Position numbers and translations under genes: made by a program. A DNA stretch of 64,000 nucleotides from Trebouxia sp. TZW2008 (lineage: Eukaryota; Chlorophyta; Trebouxiophyceae; Trebouxiales; Trebouxiaceae): the NCBI GenBank assembly GCA_002118135.1, contig BDIU01000146.1, positions 372,001-436,000 on the forward strand, given 5' to 3'. Below, in pieces: positions 11,340 to 23,300 of this stretch. Each line of letters opens with the position of its first letter. Positions within the stretch are counted from its first letter, which is position 1. Under the pieces are notes generated by a model. It was not told where the DNA came from. It searched no databases and was given only the letters and a program-made list of their open reading frames with translations.

Positions 11340-14300
11340 ATGGGCGCCCTGTCGGAGTTTGCTTGGCAGCAGCAACTGGACCGGGACGGACTTTGTTCCA
11401 AGCTTGTTTGCAAACTCCTGCCAGTCAAGGTACTTGGCATTGCAGACAGCGTAGTTCTCTGGTCCTCCGTGTGCTGATTGTTTCCTGATGCAGCCTGGTG
11501 ACGACAACCATGAGCTTTCCATGGACTACTGCATACAGAACCTTGAACAGCACAGATTTGGGGATGTCAACCCAAAGTCTGTCGAGCATCTGTATTCAGG
11601 GTAAGCTAAATTTGTTGAGGCAATTCTCGTATGGTTGTGAAATTTGCTGTCCAAGCTGATTCCTTTGTTTGCTCTATTAGTTATCCAAACGTGCTACTTG
11701 TGCATGAGGGCCCTTTCATGCTTGTGGTGATCAGCAGCTAGCTCGTTGCAGCAAAACATAGGCCTTGATAAGCTAAATTCATTTGATCATGAAGCTATTC
11801 TCATATTGTCATGATATTTGATGCCCAAGCTGATCCTCTGGTTGAATCAACTGGTGATCCAAGCATTCAACTTGAGCATGAGGGCACTTGTATGCACGTG
11901 GCAATCAGCAAACGGCTTAAGTTGCAGCAAAACACAATTCTTGACTGCCACGCCTTTTCTTACAGTAACACAAGCTGTTACTGTTGCTGCTGTTGCTGTT
12001 GCTGTTGTCTTCTATTTGCTCTGAACACCAAAGCATTGACAACTTCACTTGGCTTGCTCAGGCTGGGTGAAAGACTGGGCAGCCATTCTCAGTTGGGCAA
12101 ACAAAGGGCGCTTGCAAAGCTAGTGGCTGACTTCTTGCAACAGAAGCTGCCATCACAGCAGCTGGATCAGCATCACAACTTGCTGTCGCTGGTGTTTTGG
12201 CTGGCCAGAAGGCCACTGGAATCAGCATACATCCCTGCTGTACCTCAACAGGACATCAGGATAGGTCAGAGTGTGCTGCCAACATTCTGCTTCGTTCTGC
12301 AGAATCAGCATCTCACATACGTGCTGTATGAGTTGCATGTCATCATCTGCAGTCCTACATTATTGCAAAAGTGCCCAACACCACAGCATCATACAGTTCC
12401 ATGTCCTATACCAAATATACAGTCATCGCTGCTGAGTGAATGCATTGCTCCCTGTCTGAGAACAATCAGGCACTCCACCGCAGTGATGTCTTGATGTGAT
12501 TGACGATGATGACTGCTGGACAACTGTGCTGCAGGGACTAGTGCTTTGGTGGCAGCAGAAGAGGACCAGGTGTCTGCCTGGGGAGACGAAGCAGCAGTAT
12601 ACAGCAGTGATTCTGACCTGTCAGAATGGGAGCAGCCAAAGGCCTCAGATGATGACTCACTGCATTCTGAAGACCTGCACCAGCCAGATCATACTGCATC
12701 AGGTGCGTGTATAGGCTTGTATGGGCTTCTGTACGGAGGCTGGGCACAAGCATGAGCATCTAGCATCTAGCAAGTATCGGCTGCTGCCAGATAATGTTAA
12801 GCACTAGGATCAATAGTCCAGCATGCTCTGTTTGCTTGTTTAATCACCTTGAGCCCAATGCCGCTCAGCAAAGATCACATGAACCGTGAATGCCAGTCCT
12901 GCAATCATAAGGTAATTACTTGATGGACTGGATCTGATGCAAGTCAGGACATGTATTATCATTGCTCCCTGCAGAGACAGCCACTCTCTGAAACTCATCT
13001 GTGCCCTCACAAACCGCGCTGCCTCGCAACCATCAGATTGACGCATGTGCATCTAGCCCGAGATGAGAAACCCATCACTGAGTACTCCTGGGATGCCTCT
13101 CTGTCATTGCTGCTTGTTGCTGATCAGTGAAGACATCCAATAAGAGAAAAGGAAGACCACGTTCTGTTTAGTATTGCTGTTCACGCTGGTAATTGGTTGT
13201 TGACCTGGCTGCAGAGCAGAAGCCCAATGTTCCACCTAAGCATCTGATCAAGCAGCTGCAAGAGAAGCTGGCAGTGCACCTGGCCAAGTCAGACAGCAGT
13301 CACCAGCTTTAGAAGGTCTGCCTGCTGCCACAGTTGGCTACAGCCCATGGTAGCACTGACAGGCTCTACTCCCGTTGTGGGTGTTATGCTCGTCATCAAA
13401 ATGAACATGTCTGTTGTCATGGCTGCAGACCAGCAGCCCAACTCCTCACCCAAGCATCTGATCAAGCAGTTGCGGGAGAAGTTGGCAGTGCACCTGGTCA
13501 AGCCAGACAGCAACCAGCAGCTTCAGAAGGGCTGCCTGCTGTTACAGGTGGCTGCAGCACATGGCAGCACTGACAGACTCCCCCCTGCCTCTCACTGTAT
13601 GACTGAGCTCGACTTAGCACGGCAGGTGAGAACCACTAGCACTTGACTCAAATCTCACACTACAGATTGTGATGAGCCAAGACTTCATGGTCAAGTTGGG
13701 TCAAGAGGCAAAATCGATGCGATGTCAGTGCTGAAGCGCTCCGTTGTCCCTCTCACTGGGCAACTGAGCTCGCCTCGGCCCGAAAGGTACAGAATGGTTG
13801 CCTTTTGATCAGTTCTCACATGACTGATGGCAGTCAGCAGCTTCAAAACACCTGTCTCCCGTTACAAGTGGCTGCAGCCCATAGCAGCACTGACAGGCTG
13901 CCGCCTCCCTCTCAATGCACCACTGAGCTCAGCTTGGCCCAACAGGTACAAAACCAATCTGTCTGCAATCAGTATCATGAGTGAGCCTTGGTCATACCAG
14001 CAAAGTCGGGTCACATGATTGAATATGAGTCACACAAGTGAGCCTAGGTTGCATCATTGATCAGACTATGTCCAAAGCAGTCAAGGTGGTGCAAGCAGCA
14101 GAGCTGTGATGATTGCAGTCACTTGTTGCTCAGTTGACGTCTACTTCATGATCACAGCTGCACTCAAGGGGCATGAAAGGAAGCTCCCCAGCTGCAGCAG
14201 CAGCCTAGGACAGCCTGCAAAACACAGAATTCCATGTGAGAGCCTCACAGCGTATGTGCACTGTTTGTTGCTGCTATTTTTCTTGACTTTCTGCCCTCAT

Positions 14301-17300
14301 GCACCCTGCGGTCATGCAGATCCTGCGCATGTTGCAAAGGCACTGGATGCTGGACCAGCCTTTGCCTGAACAGAAAGGATCGCAGCGTCAGTGCTGTGCA
14401 TCAGACCCTCGTTGTCCAGCGCTTCTTTGTGCTGTTTCTCATTCCACTTGCAATGCAGGAGCTGCGCATGCTGAGAGGGACCAGGAACCTGGACCAGACG
14501 CTTGAGATGCTGTGCCTCAGGGCTCAAACAGCTCCTCTCCCCTTACTCTTTCTTGTTGACTTTCCTCAATCCTGATAGAGGTGCTGTGTATGCTGCGAGG
14601 GGCTCAGGGTCCTGGTCCAGCCTTCCGCCTGGACAGAAGGGATGGCAGCTTCAGCGCTGTGGAGCAAACTCTTGTTGCCCAACACTTCTCTGTGCTATTT
14701 CTCATTCCACTTGCCATGCAGGTACTGCGCATGCTGAGAGGGGCACCAGACCCTGGACCAGCCTTTCGCCTGGACAGGAGGGACGGTAGCTTCAGCGCTG
14801 TGGAGCAAACCCATGTGGCCCACCTGTCACACAGCAGCCTGCACCACCTGCTGAACCTCTTTGCATATGCTGGCACTGACCTGCACAGGTAGACAGGCAG
14901 CAATCAACGCTGCCATCCGCTCTTTGCCTGTTTGCTCTTCTACACTTGACCTCAATCTTTCACGTTGCCTCCCGTCTTGCCCGGTCTTGCTGCATTTCTC
15001 CAGCTGCAATCTTGATCTGTTGCCGTTGAACAGACAACTTCTCATCACTCGCTTTGTCTGCACTGTAAGCTGTAGGCCTGTGTGGATGGGGTTCAATCAG
15101 CTGCACTTTGCCTTGCTACTCACTGGTCCCAAAATTCAACAGTTTCATCATTGCGCCTGGTGCCTGCACTGTAGGCTGCAGGACCTTGTGGACAGGGCAC
15201 AGACAGCTGCCATTTCTGCGCTTGCATTCAAAGTCTTCACATCGCACCGTATTTCTGCACTGTCTTCCGGCACCAGAACTTCTCTTCTCACCCAGAAGTT
15301 CTCGTTGCGCCTCTCATCTTGACCTCTACTTGCACTGCAGGCTGCAGGCCTTTATAGACAGGGTTCAAGCTGCTGCCAGCTATAACTCCAGAGCCCAGCC
15401 ATCAATCAGCCCAACTTTAGCTGCCTTTGCAGCTTCTTTGGCCCATCACATGCATCCCATGTGGGCTGAGCTGGTGCGGATTGAAGAAGGGCTACAGTCT
15501 GTGCATATGACTGTGCCTAAACAGGACGCTGGCATCCTGCTGAAGCTTGAATACCAGCTTCAGGTCTGCATGATACTATCCCTCTTGCTCAATGGTGCTG
15601 TTGATCTGTTGTATGTATAGGTCCATGATGCGCCCATGCGTTTAGCTTTCAGGTCGTGGTTTGTATGCCCAAAGCAGTCCTCAACGAGGGCTATCCAACC
15701 TGCATGCAACAGCAGCGTCAACGCGATGAGGAGCCTGTCTATCGTTGAAATAGCTAGGCATTGACAATGCTGTGTCGTACATATCTCAGGACCGCCTAGT
15801 GCATATCAGCTTTGTTCGACGAGATTTGCATCAGTTGTCTGTGCAGCAAAATCTCACACAAACTGCCCAGCAGAATGACGACATCTACAATTGCAGGGTT
15901 CATTCTATGGCAAATCGGCCTTCTGTAGCAGGTATGGACTGAGGCATTGGCAACACAAAATGATGCTGCACAGCATGTCCACCCATGGATGCCCAGTCGA
16001 CTCTTGCATTTGCAGTTTGTTCTATGGCAGGTCGGCCTTCTGAAGCAGGTGTGGACTGAGGCAATCACAACAGAAGGTGATGCTGTACAGCATGTTCACC
16101 CATGGGCTGCCCAATTGACTCTTGCAATTGCAGGGTGTTCTACGGCAGGTCAGTCTTCTGAAGCGATTGTGGACTTAGGCCTTTTAACGCAAGGTGACGC
16201 TGAGCAGGAGCCTGTCACAGCATTGCAGTTGAGCTACTGAGCAGCTGTCGCCTGCGGTTGGCTCTACGGCAGCCCAGACTTCTGTAGAAATCAACAACCC
16301 ATGATTTGCCCAGCTGAACTGTGCTGTTGCAGGGCATTCTGTGGCAGGTCGGCCTTCTGGAGCAGGTGTGGACTGAAGCCTTTCAATACAAGGTGACGCT
16401 GAGCAGGAGCCTGTCACAGCATTGCAGTTGAGCTACTGAGCAGCTGACACCTGCGGTCGGCTCTACCTAGAAATCAACAACCCGTGATTTGCCCAGCTGA
16501 ACTGTGCTTTTGCAGGGCGTTCTATGGCAGGTCGGCCTTCTGAAGCAGGTGTGGACTGAGGCCTTTCAACAGAAGGTGACGCTGAGCAGGAGCCTGTCAC
16601 AGCATTGCAGTTGAGTTACTGAGCAGCTGACACCTGCAGTTGGCTCTGCGGCAGGCCAGACTTCTGTAGAAATCAACAACCCGTGATCCGCCCAGCTGAA
16701 CTGTGCTGTTGCAGGGCATTCTCTGGCAGATTGAGCTTTTGAAGCAGGTGTGGACTGAGGCAGTAACAACAGAAGGTGATGCTGAGCAGGAGCCTGTCAC
16801 GGCATTGCAGTTGAGCAGTTGCCTACTGACCAAGCTGCCTGGCCTAGTGAACCAATACAGCCTGCAAGGGGGACCGCGTGGTAAGGCAGGATGTGTTTTC
16901 TAGTGAGTTTCTGGGAGCCTGCTAGACGCATAGTGAAGCGGTGTTGAGAGCAAATGCATTGCATTTGGAAGCGAAGCTATCAGAATCAATTGCCTCATGA
17001 AACACTGCAAGAGAATTGTCTCTGTGTTATCAGCTTGTCTGTTGATACACAGAAAACACATCAGATTTGGGTCATTGTCAGAGAGGCTGTGTGCTGAGTG
17101 CAGAGCCTCACTGTACTTCAGCATTCTGTCTGACATATCTCACAAGACTCGTCTATCCAGTCAGCCAGGCTGTTGTCAACAGGCGGTCAGGAGATAGCTG
17201 CTGTGCTTCACATTCTAATTCAACCGCACCATGACAGTTGTGATGCACATCAGCTATGTGTGTAACAATGTCATGGGGCCCCACTGTTGCATACAGGCGG

Positions 17301-20300
17301 TCAGGAGACAGCTGTTGTGCCTCAAATGGTCCAGAGCATACAGCCGCACCACAGGATCACTTTGCGTTAGGTGTCTGTCCAGCATTAGTCACAAGTTCAG
17401 AGCCGGCTTTCTTCTTATTCTACAGGCAGTCAGGAGACAGCTGTTGTGCTTCATATCATGGTTCAGAGCATACAGCCGCTGTTGACAGCCCTGCAAGCCT
17501 GGCTCTTTGGTGCATGTCCCAGTACAGCTTTATGCAGCAATGAGCAAAATTGTATGTACAGGTGGCCAGGAAACGGCTGTTGTGCTTCATATCATGCTTC
17601 AGAGCATGCAGCCGCTGTTGACAGCCCTGCAAGCCTGGCTGTTTGATGGCCTGCTTCAAGGAGCCCCTGACAACTTCTTCATCTGTGAAGGTCAGCTTGC
17701 TTACAATTTTCACATTTGTGTTTTGATGAAGCACAAGGCAGGATCTTCTGATTCTGTTTATCAGCTCAAAGTGCATTGCAGTATCATGTATCCATTGTAT
17801 CCCTACATAGCCTCTCACACGGACCGCGTACAGCAGTAGTTTTGACCATGCCTGAGCTGTGATGCAGTTGCATGCAACAAAGGGCTTTCTGCCAGGAACC
17901 TTGCATGAAGTGCAAATTTTTGATTGCCTTTACACCGCTCATCTGCCCCTTGAATGCAGAACAGACTGTGTCTGTGGACTCCTGTTACTTCTGGAAGGAA
18001 GCTTTTGCATACAGCAGCTTGAACTTCTTTGCTCGTCACAAGCCCTGCTTGATGTGACGCCTGTAGTAGCTGCCACATCAAAGCTTCACTGTTCCTTGTG
18101 TGCAGATCAGACTGTGTCTGTGGACCCCCGTTTCTTCTGGAAGGAAGCTTTTGCATACAGCAGCTCATGATTGTTTGCTTGTCACAAGCCCTGCTTGAAG
18201 TGACGCCTGCAATAGCTGCCATATCTCAGCTTCACTGTTCCTTGTGTGCAGATCAGACTGTGTCTGTGGACTCCCCTTACTTCTGGAACGAAGCCTTCGC
18301 CCTGCGGCAAACTGCCTCAGAAAAGCTGGCCTGCCCTTCCCTCTTGAGTGCAGCAGCTCAGGATTCTTTGCTTGTCACCAAGCTTGCTCGCTTATGAGCT
18401 CCTCAGTCAAAGAAGCTAAGCTAGATCTTGGCTGCAGATCAGACAGTGTCTGTGGACTCCCCTTACTTCTGAAAGGAAGCTTTTGCCCTGCGGCAAACTG
18501 CCTGCCCAGCATTCCTGCAGTCCCTACCACATGGCATGTTGTCACTAGCCTTGCTTCAACTGAAGTTTGTTTGGCATGACACTGAGGCTTGCCTGCCCTT
18601 TGTGTGCAGACCAGACAGTGTCTGTGGACTCCCCTTACTTCTGGAAGGAAGCTTTTGCCCTGCGGCAAAACGCCTCAGGGCTGGTAGCCTGCCCGGCCTT
18701 CCTGCAGCCACTAGCGCAAGGCATCCTATCCACAGGCAAAAGCTTGCTGCTACTTAGAGCCCGACAGGGCGTACAGTCCAGGTACAATCATCATCTGAGA
18801 CACAAACACTGGTGCGACGACATCTTGTTGCAAGGGCAATGCAATAGAGAACCAATGGCTGCATCCTGACTGTATTCATACTTCTGATTTTGAACTGGCC
18901 CACCCTCCCACCCTGGTTATTCGCAGCAAGATTGTGCAGATGAAATGGAGGCGTCTCATGTGGTTTTGATCAAGGCAGCGTCATGTCAGAGGTGTGTTGT
19001 CTGAGCCATACGCCTGTGTTGCACACTATAACAGCACATGACCTGCTGCCAATGTTTCCTGCCAGACGACCAGCTCTTGCTGTGACAGCCAACAGGTCCA
19101 TTGAAGCCCGCTGTAAGTCATCGTTGGAAACCTGCTGTCAAGTGCAGATCAGCAGTACCAGGACAGGGGCAGAATGCAGTGGGGCAGCCAAATGCCTGGC
19201 AGGTAATCAGGCAGTCATGACCCATAATAGATCCAGAGATACGATGTCCATGCCTGCTACGGCACATCATTGTAAAGCTGTTATAAACTGCAGATCAGCA
19301 GTATCAGGACAGGGGCAGAATGCAGCAGGGCAGGCGAGTGCCCTGCAGGCAATCAGGCAAGACATGCAGGGCAGCTTGAGCCAAAGGTTTCTGCACAAGC
19401 TTAGGGCGGCTGTCCAGGTGAACCGGTCTATTCTTTCTGACAATCTTTTCTCTTTGACTTGCTTGTTTCACACTTCTGGTGCTTATGCAAAGGGCTGAGC
19501 CACAACCTGCCTGCACAAGCACAGAGCAGCTGTCCCAGTAGAACCCTTTATTCTTTCTCACAGAGTTTCTCTTTGGCTTGGTTGTTGCTCACTTCTGTCG
19601 TTCATGCAAAGGGTTGAGCCACAACATGCCTGCACAAGCCCACATGTGAGAGGACAGCTGTCCAGATAGGTTTTCCCAACCTCCATGGACTTGCACAGCT
19701 GTCTACTGCTATGGAAGACAATTCCATACCCACAATAGGGAGTGAAGGCAGAGGTCTGCCTGTGCAGGCTGTGAATCAATCAGATGCCAGCCAATCAAGC
19801 CTAGGCTCAGACACATCTCAGCCACGTAGCAGCAGCAACAGGGCAGATGCAAACAAGGGCACTACAGCCCTGAGCTTGGGTCAGAGGATGGCTCGCACCC
19901 ATGCTTCCTGGACACCCCTTGCCCTTGAGCAACTGCCCATGCTGTCTTCATCTGCCCATTCTGAGGCTGCCTATCCCATGCCTCAGCAGCAGCAACAGCA
20001 GCAGAAGTCTCAGCAACCAGAGTCACAGCATCAGCAGCAGCAGCAGCAGCAGCAGCAGGAGCAGCAGCAGCGGCAGTATCAGCAGCAGCAGGCTGTGAGT
20101 GCAGTTGGAGCTGTCGATGAGCAAGCACATGTTTCAGGCGTCGTGATGCCCACAACGCCTCAAACCCAGCACCCAAAGGCTGCTTTGTCTGAGCAAGGTG
20201 CTGCCCCAGGCAGACCAACAAAACTTGAGTATGCAACAGCTATGCAGAGCAATTCCTCTGAGTCTGGTGCGATATTGACTGGCTCTCATGACCACCACCA

Positions 20301-20301
20301 C

Positions 20302-20349
<48 letters not shown>

Positions 20350-23300
20350 CAGTCACATGACCAGCAGCAGCAGCAGGAGTCACAGCAGCAGCAGCAGCAT
20401 GTTGATGACAGCTTGCTAGAGTGGTGCAGCAATGCCCGAGCGCTGCTTGGTGGGCAGACCAGCCTGAGTTTGCAGCCAGGCATACACCACGCGCTGTCCC
20501 CTGAACTGGGGCAGCTTGCCAGTATGCAGAGCTGTCTGACCAGCGTGCCTGTGCGCAAAGGTGAGACAACCTTCTCATGACTTGTCTGCTCGCAAGACAT
20601 CTGATCAAGTCTTGTCAAGCTTTCTGAGTCTCTAGTGATCCTGTCAATGTTCTCTGGGCACAGCAGTTGTACGCTAGTTGCATGCTCATTTGATCATGAC
20701 GTGGAGGTGAATTGAAGAATGCGTCAGAGTATCAAAGCCTCAAGCCCTGGTGACAGCAAGTAGGTGTGGTGTAGGCAGAGGCATGTTCAGCATAGGTGCA
20801 AAGCATGACGTCTGGGAGGCAGACAGGCAATGGCTGGAGGAGCTGCAAGAGCTGGAACTGCCTCCTGTTCACACTCTGCTGGAAAGCTGTCTCATTCAGC
20901 CCATCAAAGAACAGGTGCAGCTCAAACCTGTCATCCATGAACACAGGCTGCTGCATTAGCTTGCCTGTAAAACAAGTCATAAGAATTATACTTGCCGGCA
21001 TATGTGCTAGGTGTGTGTGGGACTGTGACTGTTTTGAAAGCCTCTACCATTTTGGTTGCCGAAGGAGAGGCTAGCTCCAATGGCGGACCTTGCTCAACAA
21101 GTTTGAAGGACGCAACAGCTGTTTGCACAACATCTACCTTTTATTGTTGTCATATTACTATATTATAATATAATATATATAAGTCATATATTGCCTGCTG
21201 CTTGTGCCCTGTGATCAGCTATTCCTTAGTCAGCAAACGCAAGCTTGACTCTGCTGCAGATACAATAGTGTGTGGAGAACCGTTTGCAAAGCTGGTAGGC
21301 GAGTGGAATCTGTTTTGCAGTCTTACTTTCTGCACAGTTTGATCTGTCATAATGCCCATGGCTTGTACCCTGCGATCTGCTATCCTGTCAGTCAGCAAGC
21401 TTGAGTCCGCTGCACATTGGCACAGTGGGTAGAGAACTGCTGGCAAGGCTGCTAGGGGAGTTGGGCTTGTTGCACCAGCTCACCATCCTGTGCAGTAAGT
21501 TCTTGCTGGGCTGCCTTCTGCTGTTGTGCTTTGGTCAAGCTTGGTAGCCTACCCTGTAGGATTTGGACGGAAGCTGTATCAACTGGTTGCAGATTGACAC
21601 AGTGGGCGGAGAGCTGCTGGCAAGGCTGCTAGGGGAGTTGGGCTTGATGCACCAGCTCAATATTCTGCGCAATGGTGCGCAATGCACCATCACACCAGCC
21701 CTGCTGGGCTGTCCAATGCTCATGCCATTTGCTTTGGGTTGATGAGCTACTGCATAGAAATGGGACTGACAGTGTACCAAATGAATGCAGATCGGCACGG
21801 TGGGTGGGGAGCTGCTGACAAGGCTGCTAGGAGAGTGGGGCTTGATGCATCAGCTGACCATCTTGCGCAATGTGTTCCTGCTGGGCTGCCCTCTGCTGAT
21901 GCCGTTTGCTTGAGCCATCCTCTGACACTTCAATTCAAGGGTCAAGTGTATTGCAGATTGATGTCGTGGGCGGGGAGCTGCTGGCAAGGCTGTTAGGGGA
22001 GTGGGGTCTCATGCATCAGCTGACCATCTTGCGCAACGTCTTCCTGCTGGGCTGCCCTCTGTTGATGCCCTTTGCTTCAGCTCTGTTTGTGCGCCTGCAC
22101 AAGGGGCAACGCCTGGCAGCCCTGTCCCACTTTGAGCTGGAGGTGATGCTGCAGCAGAGCCTGGCTGACCAACCCCCCCACCGCCCTGGGGACCATCCTA
22201 TCCCAGCCCCAGACACTCTCTCAGGTGAACTTGACATCGCATGTGGACATGACCATGTAAATTATCATGATGCTAGACAACACAGTCAAGCACAGGTGCT
22301 AGGTCCATGGCCCAAGTCTTGTCTTGGCACGCTGTCTTGTTTCGAGCACAAACATCATGTTCGACGTGGTCATGCCAAGTCATGTCAATAAAGTGATTTT
22401 GCTTGAGCTGCTGACTAGTTTCAATCACTTGACTGTGCATGCAGTTGAGCTGGTGCATCAAGATCCCACAGCCGCTTTGGCGAGGACCAGCAGCAGTTCC
22501 AGGTGCAGTGTGGCAGAGCTATTGCCCCTCAGGCTGCACTACAAAGTGCCCTGGCCCCTGTCCATGATTGTGAATGATGCTGTGCTGGTCAAGTACAACC
22601 AAGTCCTCATCTTCCTGCTTCAGGTGAGAGCACTGCCGAAAATGGCTTCTACTAAAACACAAACGCTTAAGTAAGAGACAGATGCCAAGAAAGACTTGCA
22701 AAATCATGCCAAGGCTGCACTACCAAGTGCTCTGTTTGCTGTGTGTGAATGATGCTGTGCTGGTCAAGCACGACCAAGGACTTTCCTGCTTCAGGTGAGG
22801 GTTTTTTCAAGACGTGTTTTGCACAAGCCACTATGTTTGCTGCACCCATACATCTGTCCATGAACATGAGAGATCATGAGGTGCAAACAGTTTTGCCTTG
22901 ATCAGGTGTAGTGGGCCAAGCGAGGCGGAGACTGGAGAGGACATGGGTGAAGGCAGGCAGGGGTGAAGCACGCTGGCTTCAGAGTGAATCATTGATAGCA
23001 CTTATTCAAGATGCCCTGCTGCAATCCGAGGGGGTATCTCAATCACATCACATCACACTCACAGCTTCCTGTCATGACTGTGAATTAGTGTCCATTGATC
23101 AGGTGCAATGGGCACAGTGGAGCTTGGAGAGGGTACAGGTCAAGGCAGGCATGGACAAAGCAGGTGGCCCTGTGGAGCATTCTGGCAATAGCTCAGACAC
23201 TGCCAATCTGGAATTGTCTGTACAAGGGCCCATCACTGTTGTCTGCACCTCAGGTGCGGTGGGCTAAATGGAGCTTGGAGAGAGTGAGGGTGAAGGCAGG

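Noticed and set aside
17950..18610. Evenly spaced repeats of ~150 bp, considered as a CRISPR-like array
   Set aside because: Units are diverged copies of the adjacent GCP5 exon, 60 bp or longer, in a eukaryotic intron; no cas genes or short identical repeats.
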